Positions 7,857 through 14,837 of a stretch of 40,081 nt of DNA are shown here, piece after piece (positions within the stretch are counted from its first letter, which is position 1; each line of letters starts with the position of its first letter). This DNA is from an uncultured Pseudomonadales bacterium. Lineage in GTDB: Bacteria; Pseudomonadota; Gammaproteobacteria; Pseudomonadales; Pseudohongiellaceae. Both the position numbers and the translations under genes were made by a program. The stretch spans positions 1 to 40,081 of the forward strand of contig CALKNV010000021.1 of the NCBI GenBank assembly GCA_938091935.1. The letters run 5' to 3'. The notes under the pieces are model-generated. The model saw nothing but the letters and a program-made list of their open reading frames with translations. It searched no databases and was not told where the DNA came from.

Positions 7857-8984
7857 CTAGCCACTGCCCGGTGGCGGTTTATCAAGATACACTCCGCGGA
7901 GAGAAAGAAACGGCTGCTCAATAAACCTGAAGGATACCAAAGCACAGATAATCGTCGCGGGGACCACTAAAAGTAGTGTATTCACAAACGCGGTATCCAC
8001 AGGCCCACCAATCGAAATCGTGGCATCCAGGTTGTTAATCATCAAATAAAACAATATGACATAGTGGATGAAGTAAATTGAGTAACTGATCTTGCCTATA
8101 AAAACAAAGCCGCGATCCAGAACCACCGCCAGGTGGCGCGAGAGCGAGATATAGCCTACAAGAAAAACTGCCCACGTCAGACCTTCGACAGATGGCCACA
8201 GAATCCAAACCGAATCCGTCAGGCCACCACCTCCCATCCTGTTGAACTGATATAGGCTGACTAAAACCAGAGCAGCGCCAATCAGGCCCACAGCGTCCAT
8301 CTTCAGACCTTTCGTGAAGTGGTGAGAGTAAAAGTAGCCCGCGATCATGCCGGCAAGGAACTGGTCAATTCTACCGAGCAACGTCCAATATCCATACCAG
8401 CGCATATCCATGCCATCTTCATACACAAGCCAACGTAAGCCTATAGCCATAAGCAACAAGAAGAAAAGCACCGCAATGCCGAATCTCTTTGTGAGCATGA
8501 GCAATAGAGGGAAGATGAGATAAAACTGCCATTCGATCGCAACTGACCAAGCCACAAAAGTAAACGGGCCGCCATTAAATGCAGTCTGCAAGTTCGCCAT
8601 AAAAAATAGTGATTTAAGAACGCCTAAGACGCTCAAGTTCTCGGGATAAAAGATAAAACCAAGACATAGAAAAGCGAGAAACAGGGGATATGTTCGCAGA
8701 AATCTATTTTTCAAGAACTTGAAGTAGTTTAACTCTGTGTCAATTAGGCCGAAAGTAAAAATGAAACCACTAAGCACAAAGAACAGGCTAACCGCGGTAT
8801 GCCCTTCGATAATCAGCGCCGAAAATAAGTTAGTTGCCTCAAGCCAGTGCGTATCGTCAAACTCGCGGCCGTACAGTAAACGGTGGTGTATAAAAAGAAC
8901 GCCGTGAAAGAGAGCAACGAGAATCGCAGCAAACCCTCGGAGGTGATCGAGTGCAGGTATATAGCTGAAATTCTGACTTTTCAT
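7857..8984 (-). CDS. Acyltransferase 3 family membrane protein (OafA-like)
   Basis: The 375-residue product has the features of integral-membrane acyltransferase family 3. Near the N terminus is YIPALDHLRGFAAILVALFHG, whose Arg and His are the conserved residues. FFVLSGFIFTFG lies at about 66-77, and FLRTYPLF follows near 92. About ten membrane segments follow. Such enzymes O-acetylate or otherwise acylate lipopolysaccharide, capsule or other glycans. The acceptor is unknown. Its length matches the single-domain form without an SGNH domain. It is the upstream partner of the GT-C gene. Confidence 0.9.
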   Translation of the reverse strand: MKSQNFSYIPALDHLRGFAAILVALFHGVLFIHHRLLYGREFDDTHWLEATNLFSALIIEGHTAVSLFFVLSGFIFTFGLIDTELNYFKFLKNRFLRTYPLFLAFLCLGFIFYPENLSVLGVLKSLFFMANLQTAFNGGPFTFVAWSVAIEWQFYLIFPLLLMLTKRFGIAVLFFLLLMAIGLRWLVYEDGMDMRWYGYWTLLGRIDQFLAGMIAGYFYSHHFTKGLKMDAVGLIGAALVLVSLYQFNRMGGGGLTDSVWILWPSVEGLTWAVFLVGYISLSRHLAVVLDRGFVFIGKISYSIYFIHYVILFYLMINNLDATISIGGPVDTAFVNTLLLVVPATIICALVSFRFIEQPFLSLRGVYLDKPPPGSG

Positions 8985-9457
8985 TTGCTGGTACTGACAA
9001 GTTAGTCGTCATTCTGCGATGATTATCAGGATGAATTCAACAAGAATGTATGTAAAGGCACAATTTCCTGCCAGAAATCATCCAAAATTCAGCCTGGCTT
9101 AATCAATAGTGCTAAAAGGGGACATGATTAATATCTAATTCTGTTGCCACGTAATAAACGCTCTTATCCTGAATAAACTGACATAAGCACCTGGAATCGA
9201 CCCTGGTAATGGCACTGACGTGAAAGTGTGGAATCCCGTGCGGGTGAGTTTCACGATACACTCGATTAAGAGTTCAGTGCTTACATGGTGTCGCGAATTA
9301 ACGCAAAAATAGTGTATTACCAATTAGCACCGCGCAGCAAAACATCTTGATTGCTAACTAAAACCTGTAACGAGAATGCGCGCTTAAGGGTGGCAAGATT
9401 TTTCTCGTTACCCTTTTTTGTTGGGCTGGCTTTCAGTTAACCTAAACCTGCCCCTAT
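8985..9457. other. Intergenic stretch with a long-looped hairpin
   Basis: I found no convincing gene. A 62-codon minus-strand frame (9135-9323) has no family features and no clear ribosome site. At 9367-9376 and 9402-9411 there is a perfect 10-bp inverted repeat (GTAACGAGAA) around a 25-base loop, followed on the plus strand by CCTTTTTTG. It could be a terminator or the end of a small RNA, but the large loop makes this weak. Confidence 0.35.
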
Positions 9458-10005
9458 TTACCAGCTCACCCAGTCATTAACGGATCCATCCTGGCAGCTT
9501 GATGGAACAAATTGCACCCGGCTTTGGGTATTGTTTACCGTACAGCGAAAAGCCAGCGTATTCTCATCAACCTGCTTGATTTGCAGATGCAGGCCGATGT
9601 CTGAGTTTTGCCATTCTGGTAAGCGATAAGCCCGCAGTGCTATGACCCGATGCGGTCCTTTAGGCTGATACTCAATTAGCTCCCACATATCATCTGCCTG
9701 GCCGAACATAGTTGTATGTTAATACCAGGGGCCGCCATGCTTTGAGCCGTTCGGTGTGTGTGAATTGGGTATATCGCTTGGTAACACGCCGCGTTCATAG
9801 AACTCTGTCTCTACCCGTCGCCGCAATTCGCCAAGAATTAACAGGCCTTCGGTTGATTTGGCCCTTACGGTGTAACTTTGCATAAATAAGGGGCAGCCAT
9901 GCTTAACAACACGCCAAGAATCGCAGTGGTAGTGAGTAGCTCCAGCAAGGTGTAGCCAGCGTTATGCTTGTGTCTCGATGTGAGTTGCTTACAAGAGTTT
10001 TTCAT
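9458..10005 (-). pseudogene. Broken type IV pilin-like (prepilin) gene
   Basis: From ATG at 10005 the first segment encodes a short basic leader and a type III prepilin signal, G-YTLLELLTTTAILGVLL, with Gly at -1 and Glu at +5. That is the prepilin peptidase site and hydrophobic helix. The frame then breaks at about 9884-9895. A single-base loss in the CCCCTTATTT run would explain it, restoring AAPLFMQSYTVRAKSTEG. The second frame continues as a pilin-like domain but meets TAA at 9719-9721 before going on to TAG-free sequence ending at 9458 (two Cys near the C terminus, SSCQDGSVNDWVSW). Two independent lesions mark it as a pseudogene unless the sequence is in error. It starts 5 bases after the zinc-finger membrane gene, so the pair was an operon. 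Confidence 0.8.
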
Positions 10006-10010
10006 CAGCT

Positions 10011-10622
10011 TTAATCCAGCAGTATGGGAACTGGATTACTGCGCAGAACATAGATGCCGGTTAATCCCAAAGCCTCCGGTCGAGGATGGCTGATGCGCAA
10101 ATCATCTCCCTCCGATACAACTAACAGCGGCAAATTGGTTTCCTCACAACGCAATGACCGATCCACTTGCTGCCCCTCGCTGAGCTGCGCGGCGATCTCC
10201 CAGAATAGCAGCATGCAGGCCTGGATCTGATCCCGGGTGCGTTCTTCGGCTGCTATCTGTTCCTGGGATGGAGTACCGCCAGACCTCACAGATATGCTTA
10301 TCTGAAATACAATGAAAATGCCGCTAAGCAGGACTACCGAAAGCTGTATATTCCTTTTGACGGGTCTTTTTGTTTTGCTGACGGAAACATGTGGGGCGGT
10401 ATCTGCGACACTATGTTCACCATCATGTACAAGGTCACCCATTTGGCTTTTGTTGCTCTCATTGCTTCTTTGCTCAACGTATTCATTGGTCGATGCCACA
10501 CTCTCGCAGCGCTCGCAAAGAACACTTTCACCGATATGGGTAGCACAAATTCCGCAGATGGGTATTCCACAGCTTTGGCAGTTGCCAACTGCCGGCGCAC
10601 CTGGGTGATGTTCGCACTTCAA
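10011..10622 (-). CDS. B-box-like zinc-finger membrane protein
   Basis: The 203-residue protein begins with a compact Cys/His cluster: C3, H5/H6, C15, C18, C23, C26, C36 and C39, spaced as in bacterial B-box-type zinc fingers. A polar linker follows, then one membrane helix at about 91-112, then a charged C-terminal domain of about 90 residues. Topology prediction would place the zinc finger in the cytoplasm and the C-terminal domain in the periplasm. It is immediately upstream of the pilin-like pseudogene, so it may have served the same assembly or quality-control role, but no function can be assigned. Both this gene and the pilin-like gene are on the minus strand. Confidence 0.65.
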   Translation of the reverse strand: MKCEHHPGAPAVGNCQSCGIPICGICATHIGESVLCERCESVASTNEYVEQRSNESNKSQMGDLVHDGEHSVADTAPHVSVSKTKRPVKRNIQLSVVLLSGIFIVFQISISVRSGGTPSQEQIAAEERTRDQIQACMLLFWEIAAQLSEGQQVDRSLRCEETNLPLLVVSEGDDLRISHPRPEALGLTGIYVLRSNPVPILLD

Positions 10623-10709
10623 GGAAAGGTCTTCGAGAAGATTTGGCTGATTTTTGTTATGAGAAAAACCATAACAGAAACCTCCACTTGAAAAAGGTAG
10701 ACCAAGCTC

Positions 10710-11183
10710 CTAGCCAGCCGAGCCATCAAACATCCACCCCATAATCCACCAGCGCTCTCCATCAAAAAACAAGGTAATTGAATTCACGCCGCGGGTAAAA
10801 GGCTCACCTCCATCAGTTAATGCCGAAGTATAACTGCTCCACACATGTGCCATATTGCCTGACCGACTTACCACGCGATCAACTTCCACCTCATAAAATC
10901 CCTCGGCCCGGGGCAGGTTGTCGCCATGATAGTCAGCCAGGGCCATGACATTAACGAAAGGGGTGCCATCCCCATCTTTTCCGGCAATGGATACCCAGGC
11001 CTCAGGATGATGAAGGAAACGATCGCGAGCGGCATCGACGGATTCACCGGCAGGGCCAGAGACGACTTCATAGTAGGCGTCTATGATCGCGTCGATGCTG
11101 CGTACATCCCGGGGATCACCGGCTTGTGCATAAACCGACAGCGCAAGAACCTGAGCGATAGCCAATACCAAAAACCTGACCAT
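10710..11183 (-). CDS. Secreted SnoaL/NTF2-like protein
   Basis: The 157-residue product has a signal peptide (hydrophobic residues 4-18, cleavage near AQA). A cone-shaped NTF2-like domain follows, with an N-terminal helix (VRSIDAIIDAYYEVVSG), strands around HVWSSYTSAL, and the terminal FFDGERWWIMGWMFD strand typical of SnoaL/DUF4440 folds. These domains bind small molecules or act as isomerases or hydrolases. No catalytic set is evident here. It sits alone between the zinc-finger gene and a lipoprotein gene on the same strand, with gaps of 87 and 112 bases. Confidence 0.7.
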   Translation of the reverse strand: MVRFLVLAIAQVLALSVYAQAGDPRDVRSIDAIIDAYYEVVSGPAGESVDAARDRFLHHPEAWVSIAGKDGDGTPFVNVMALADYHGDNLPRAEGFYEVEVDRVVSRSGNMAHVWSSYTSALTDGGEPFTRGVNSITLFFDGERWWIMGWMFDGSAG

Positions 11184-11295
11184 TTATGTCTACTCCGTCT
11201 TAATAAGATATTTGAATAAGGGAGGGAAATTCTTGTGCGCGTTTGTTGTTGTTTTCTAAGACGAGCGCTTTGCCTCGACCGCAAAAGAAGCCGAC

Positions 11296-11682
11296 CTATT
11301 CATGTTGATCCAGCACATGAATAATCGGTCGGTCATATCCTGGCGGTGGCGGCGATAAGTAAACTCTTGGCAGTGAAGATCTGTCATCGGGAATGTGCCG
11401 ATTCAAGCCGGGATCGTTCAGCCCGCTCACATAGCTATAGTCATCGGCGCCCGAGGGCTGAATGAGTCTGTCCATGCGGGCTTTGCTGGTGCAGACCTTT
11501 CTAAGCAGCCCTACCGTGCCGCGGCGCACACCCTCAGCGCAGACAATTTGCAGTCTTTCAGGCAATTCAGCGTTGTAGGCTGCGAGTTCCTGCTCTTTCA
11601 TATTGAGAAAGAGTTGATCTCTAGCGGTGGTGCAGGCCGCCAGTGCCATGATTGCCGCGAGGATTATTGCTGTCCTGATCAT
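11296..11682 (-). CDS. Small lipoprotein of unknown function
   Basis: The 128-residue product begins MIRTAIILAAIMALAACTT, a signal peptide ending in a lipobox (LAAC) with the lipidated Cys at 17. The residue after Cys is Thr, so outer-membrane sorting is expected. The mature part contains a helix (about 22-42), two further cysteines and a Pro-rich C terminus (LSPPPPGYDRP). I do not recognise the family. The gene points away from the sugar dehydrogenase gene. Confidence 0.65.
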   Translation of the reverse strand: MIRTAIILAAIMALAACTTARDQLFLNMKEQELAAYNAELPERLQIVCAEGVRRGTVGLLRKVCTSKARMDRLIQPSGADDYSYVSGLNDPGLNRHIPDDRSSLPRVYLSPPPPGYDRPIIHVLDQHE

Positions 11683-11871
11683 ATTCAGACTTCTGCCTGG
11701 GCCGTTTGGGCTATATCAACTTTGCCCTAGGCAGTGCCAGCCTGGCAACCGAAATCTGGTAATTTCACCCTAAAATTCAAGCATTTCCACCAGATTTAAT
11801 GGATAATGCGTCCAGCGCTCGCTGCCTTCTCATATTCGTGAGATGTGGGCAATTTTTGGCCCCCCAGGGTT

Positions 11872-11910
11872 GAAACAACGAACTCGAAACAACGAACTCG
11901 AAACATCGAA
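11872..11910 (+). repeat. Short tandem repeat, 14-bp unit
   Basis: The unit GAAACAACGAACTC occurs at 11872-11885 and 11886-11899, and a third partial copy (GAAACATCGAA) follows at 11900-11910. It lies in the leader region 60-95 bases before the sugar dehydrogenase start and could affect its expression or simply be slippage. Confidence 0.85.
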
Positions 11911-11966
11911 TGGTCGGTGCCCTGCGAGAAGCGCATGCCAGGCACCGTATTAAGGAGGAAAAACCA

Positions 11967-13133
11967 ATGCTTCGTTATTTAAATAAGCTTGCAGGTCTTT
12001 GCCTGGCAGCCACCGTGGCGGTGAATGCCAGTGCCCAGGACGTCTACCAGAGCGCACACCATGACTATCGCGTAGTGACAGTCGCTGAAGGTCTGGTGCA
12101 CCCTTGGTCCATGGCCTGGTTGCCAAACGGCGACATGTTGATTACTGAAAAGCCCGGCCGTCTGCGTATCGTGCGCGATGGCGAGCTGTTGCCTGAAGCC
12201 ATTCCCGGTACGCCTGAAGTTTTCTATGAAGGCCAGGGCGGTCTGTTCGATGTGGTGCCGCACCCTGAATTCAGCGATAACCAGTGGGTTTACCTGACTT
12301 TCTCCAAGCCAGTGGGTGATGGCTCGACCACGGCGATCGTCCGTGGTCGACTGGAAAATGATCGTCTGACTAACGTGGTTGAGCTGTTCGCAGCCCAGGC
12401 GGTTGGTTTTGGCCACTATGGTGGCAAGCTGGTTTTTGATGGGGAAGGCCACATGTTCCTGTCCCTCGGTGATCGCATGGCGCCCCCGGTGGGTGACCGT
12501 GAGGCGCTGATGGCGCATCCGGCTCAGGATCTGAGCAACCACCAGGGTGTAGTAGTGCGTTTGAATGAGGACGGCACAGTACCTGATGACAATCCCTTCG
12601 TGGGTCAGACTGGCGTGCTGCCTGAAATCTGGAGCTATGGTCATCGCAGCCCCCAGGGCCTGGCCATGCACCCGATTACTGGTGACCTGTGGGAATCTGA
12701 GCATGGCCCCCAGGGTGGCGATGAGATCAACCTGATCGAGCCCGGCAATAACTACGGTTGGCCAGTAGTCGGTCGTGGTGTGAACTACGGTGCGTTTGGT
12801 CGCCCGATTCACGTCGGTATCAGTGAAGAAGGTATGACTAACCCAACTAATTTCTGGGTACCTTCAATCGCGACCTCCGGTCTGATGATTTACAGTGGCG
12901 ACAAGTTCCCCATGTGGGTTGGCGACATCTTCTCGGGCTCCCTTGCCGGTGAACAGCTCGCGCGTCTGCACATGGATGATGATTACCGCAACGTGGTGGT
13001 TGAAGAGACTCTTGTCTACGACGTTGGACGTATCCGTGACGTGCGTCAGGGCCCGGATGGCTATATCTATCTGGCAGTCTCTGACCGTCAGGCTGGCCCA
13101 ACGCCAATCGTGCGTTTGGAACCCGTTGATTAG
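11967..13133 (+). CDS. PQQ-dependent aldose sugar dehydrogenase (soluble GDH/Asd family)
   Basis: I chose the ATG at 11967 because AAGGAGG lies 6-8 bases upstream and a signal peptide follows directly (cleavage near ASA-23/Q24). The upstream in-frame ATG at 11910 gives a non-signal extension. The 388-residue protein is a six-bladed propeller of the glucose/sorbosone dehydrogenase family. Visible landmarks are GLVHPWSMAWLPNG (42-55), GFGHYGGKL with the probable catalytic His150, SYGHRSPQGLAMHP (223-236) and WESEHGPQGGDEINLIEPGN (242-261) around the PQQ and calcium site. It oxidises sugars in the periplasm, though the substrate range cannot be read from sequence. It is followed by a strong terminator, so it is monocistronic. 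Confidence 0.9.
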   Translation: MLRYLNKLAGLCLAATVAVNASAQDVYQSAHHDYRVVTVAEGLVHPWSMAWLPNGDMLITEKPGRLRIVRDGELLPEAIPGTPEVFYEGQGGLFDVVPHPEFSDNQWVYLTFSKPVGDGSTTAIVRGRLENDRLTNVVELFAAQAVGFGHYGGKLVFDGEGHMFLSLGDRMAPPVGDREALMAHPAQDLSNHQGVVVRLNEDGTVPDDNPFVGQTGVLPEIWSYGHRSPQGLAMHPITGDLWESEHGPQGGDEINLIEPGNNYGWPVVGRGVNYGAFGRPIHVGISEEGMTNPTNFWVPSIATSGLMIYSGDKFPMWVGDIFSGSLAGEQLARLHMDDDYRNVVVEETLVYDVGRIRDVRQGPDGYIYLAVSDRQAGPTPIVRLEPVD

Positions 13134-13156
13134 AAAGTAGTCGCAGTAAAGCTAGG

Positions 13157-13187
13157 AAAAAGGGGCTCAGATGAGCCCCTTTTTTTT
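13157..13187 (+). terminator. Intrinsic terminator after sugar dehydrogenase
   Basis: A 7-bp GC stem GGGGCTC/GAGCCCC (13162-13168, 13173-13179) with loop AGAT is extended by A/T pairs and followed by eight Ts. Confidence 0.93.
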
Positions 13188-13232
13188 CGCTGCAGCAAAC
13201 AAGCCGCTTAAGTATTAATGAAAGCCCGCTGA

Positions 13233-13424
13233 CTAGTCTTCCATGAAAATGTCTTCTATCGGCATACCAAACAGCCTGCCGATCTTGAATGCCAGCGGGA
13301 GACTGGGATCGTACTTTTCCTTTTCTATCGCGTTAATGGTCTGGCGAGAGACTTCCAGTTTCTCAGCCAGTGCCGCTTGGGACAGATCGTGCTCGGCACG
13401 GAGGACCTTTAACCTGCTTTTCAT
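13233..13424 (-). CDS. XRE-family (Cro/C1 HTH) small regulator
   Basis: The 63-residue protein is a single helix-turn-helix domain: LKVLRAEHDLSQAALAEKLE with the recognition helix in VSRQTINAIEKEKYDPSL, ending in the usual LFGMPIEDIF tail. Such stand-alone regulators are often encoded next to a membrane protein. Here the ATG overlaps the stop of the upstream membrane-protein gene by 4 bases (ATGA), so the two are translationally coupled. A palindrome in the unit's promoter region is a candidate autoregulatory operator. Confidence 0.93.
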   Translation of the reverse strand: MKSRLKVLRAEHDLSQAALAEKLEVSRQTINAIEKEKYDPSLPLAFKIGRLFGMPIEDIFMED

Positions 13425-13858
13425 CGGCTATAGCTCAGGGTTCGCGAAAGCTGACCGACTACATAGCACAATGCGAATACCACCAGCATATCGCTTGCGT
13501 TTGGACCCGGGATGCCCAGGCTGGAAAGGCAGCTGAAGATGATTAAAATGAACATGCCGAGTCCAAATCCAATGATCAGCCCATCGGACTGAATTTTTCG
13601 CACAAACTCGTCTACGCCGACATAGAACAAGTAGTATTGATAGAACATCCAGACAGAGAGGACTGCGGGAAACAGTGCAACGGGCCAAAACAAGCTCTCC
13701 GGTATCAGCTGGTTGCTAATTACGATCTCGGTTAGGGTTAGAGAGATGGCCCAGATCAGGCACCAGGCCGCTGAGCGCACCGTGACTTTGGTCTCTTTGG
13801 ATCGATGAGGACTGGATGCTGGATGCTCCTCTGCTGTGTGCTTCAGTGTATCTTTCAC
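13421..13858 (-). CDS. Four-helix membrane protein paired with XRE regulator
   Basis: I place the start at GTG 13858, preceded by GGAG seven bases upstream. An in-frame ATG at 13897 lies inside the putative promoter/operator and adds an unlikely leader. The 145-residue product has a polar N terminus and four hydrophobic segments (WCLIWAISLTLTEIVIS; FWPVALFPAVLSVWMFYQYY; IIGFGLGMFILIIF; MLVVFALCYVVGQL). Proteins of this layout are commonly coupled to small XRE regulators. Their role is unclear, possibly sensing membrane state. Confidence 0.75.
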   Translation of the reverse strand: MKDTLKHTAEEHPASSPHRSKETKVTVRSAAWCLIWAISLTLTEIVISNQLIPESLFWPVALFPAVLSVWMFYQYYLFYVGVDEFVRKIQSDGLIIGFGLGMFILIIFSCLSSLGIPGPNASDMLVVFALCYVVGQLSRTLSYSR

Positions 13859-13893
13859 GCCTTGTCTCCAATGTAATGTAAAGTATGCTTGAC

Positions 13894-13904
13894 ACATTCA
13901 ATGT
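13894..13904. promoter_or_regulatory. Candidate operator/promoter of the membrane protein-XRE unit
   Basis: ACATT-C-AATGT is a perfect 5-1-5 palindrome. It lies about 40 bases upstream of the GTG start. On the minus strand TTGACT, a 17-base spacer and TACATT form a plausible promoter that overlaps it. Autoregulation by the XRE protein is inference. Confidence 0.4.
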
Positions 13905-14029
13905 ATGGCTTGCTTGATTTAAAGTCAAGTAAAGTTTACATACAAATTAGTTGGGGAGGGGGGAGGTGAATCTAAATTGCATATGGGCGTAGCCGAGATG
14001 TGTAAATTCTGCAATTACGGAAATTTCGA

Positions 14030-14650
14030 ATGAATTTGAAAAAGCTCAAACAAGCCGAAGCGCTATTCCTGGCCCGTTACCCAAAAGGATTTACAGATCC
14101 GGAAATGGCGGTCATTGGCAAGAAGCACAACATGAACCGGATGATCGAGCAGGTTCAGGAGAGCTTCGCTAAACCCAAATTTAAGGACTCCCACGCTATT
14201 GTGGAAGACATGGCCCGTTACATAGGCAGGTCATCCATGGTGTCCATGTTTGAAAAACCCAAATATAGGGATTTCGTTAGGTCGCTGAATTCTGTTGAAC
14301 AAGAGGCATTAGCATCGGGTCTGAAGAACCAGTTGCACGGAGACCAGCAGCTGGGTTTCGAGATGGTGCTATCCGTGCTGCAGTCGCGCAAACTAGCCAA
14401 GTGGTCGCTGATTTCTATATTGCCAGTTTATTTCCATCCCTTGGATGAAGTATTTGTGAAGCCCACCACCGCCAAGGGCGTGATCTCACACTTCGAGCTA
14501 GAGGGTCTGGAATACAAACCTCAGCCAAGCTGGGGGTTTTACGAAACCTATCGCAGACATATCCTGAGCATGAAGAAAAAGGTCAGAAAGTCGCTATCAC
14601 CCAACAATGCAGCTTTCACCGGTTTCCTTATGATGTCGCTGCGAAACTGA
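14030..14650 (+). CDS. Conserved-type hypothetical cytoplasmic protein
   Basis: The 206-residue protein has no signal peptide or membrane segment. It is rich in Lys and predicted helices. The N terminus (LKQAEALFLARYPKGFTDPEMAVIGKKHNMNRM) and the central RSLNSVEQEALASGLKNQLHG look like structured helical regions, and the C terminus is basic (MKKKVRKSLSP). I do not recognise the family. The ATG at 14030 lacks a strong ribosome site. The gene stands alone, with 132 bases or more free on both sides. Confidence 0.65.
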   Translation: MNLKKLKQAEALFLARYPKGFTDPEMAVIGKKHNMNRMIEQVQESFAKPKFKDSHAIVEDMARYIGRSSMVSMFEKPKYRDFVRSLNSVEQEALASGLKNQLHGDQQLGFEMVLSVLQSRKLAKWSLISILPVYFHPLDEVFVKPTTAKGVISHFELEGLEYKPQPSWGFYETYRRHILSMKKKVRKSLSPNNAAFTGFLMMSLRN

Positions 14651-14837
14651 GCTGATACGGTGAATAAATTCCATACTTTTCATAGGGTTATCGCGTTGTC
14701 TCATTTTATTTACGACCCTGCTGCAAGGCTATGCCAAACTCCTGATGTCTTGGCGAGCAAGCGCTCGCTGTTAAGCCTCCGCTGCTTTTGGCGGATTCGA
14801 TCACAGATTTGAAGCAAGAATTAAAGGAAGACTATCC

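Noticed and set aside
9135-9323. 62-codon minus-strand frame in the 9-kb intergenic region
   Set aside because: It has no ribosome site, signal or recognisable sequence, and this length is expected by chance.
11979-12812. Long minus-strand open frame opposite the PQQ sugar dehydrogenase
   Set aside because: The plus-strand gene has a strong ribosome site, signal peptide and family motifs. The antisense frame has none and is a by-product of codon bias.
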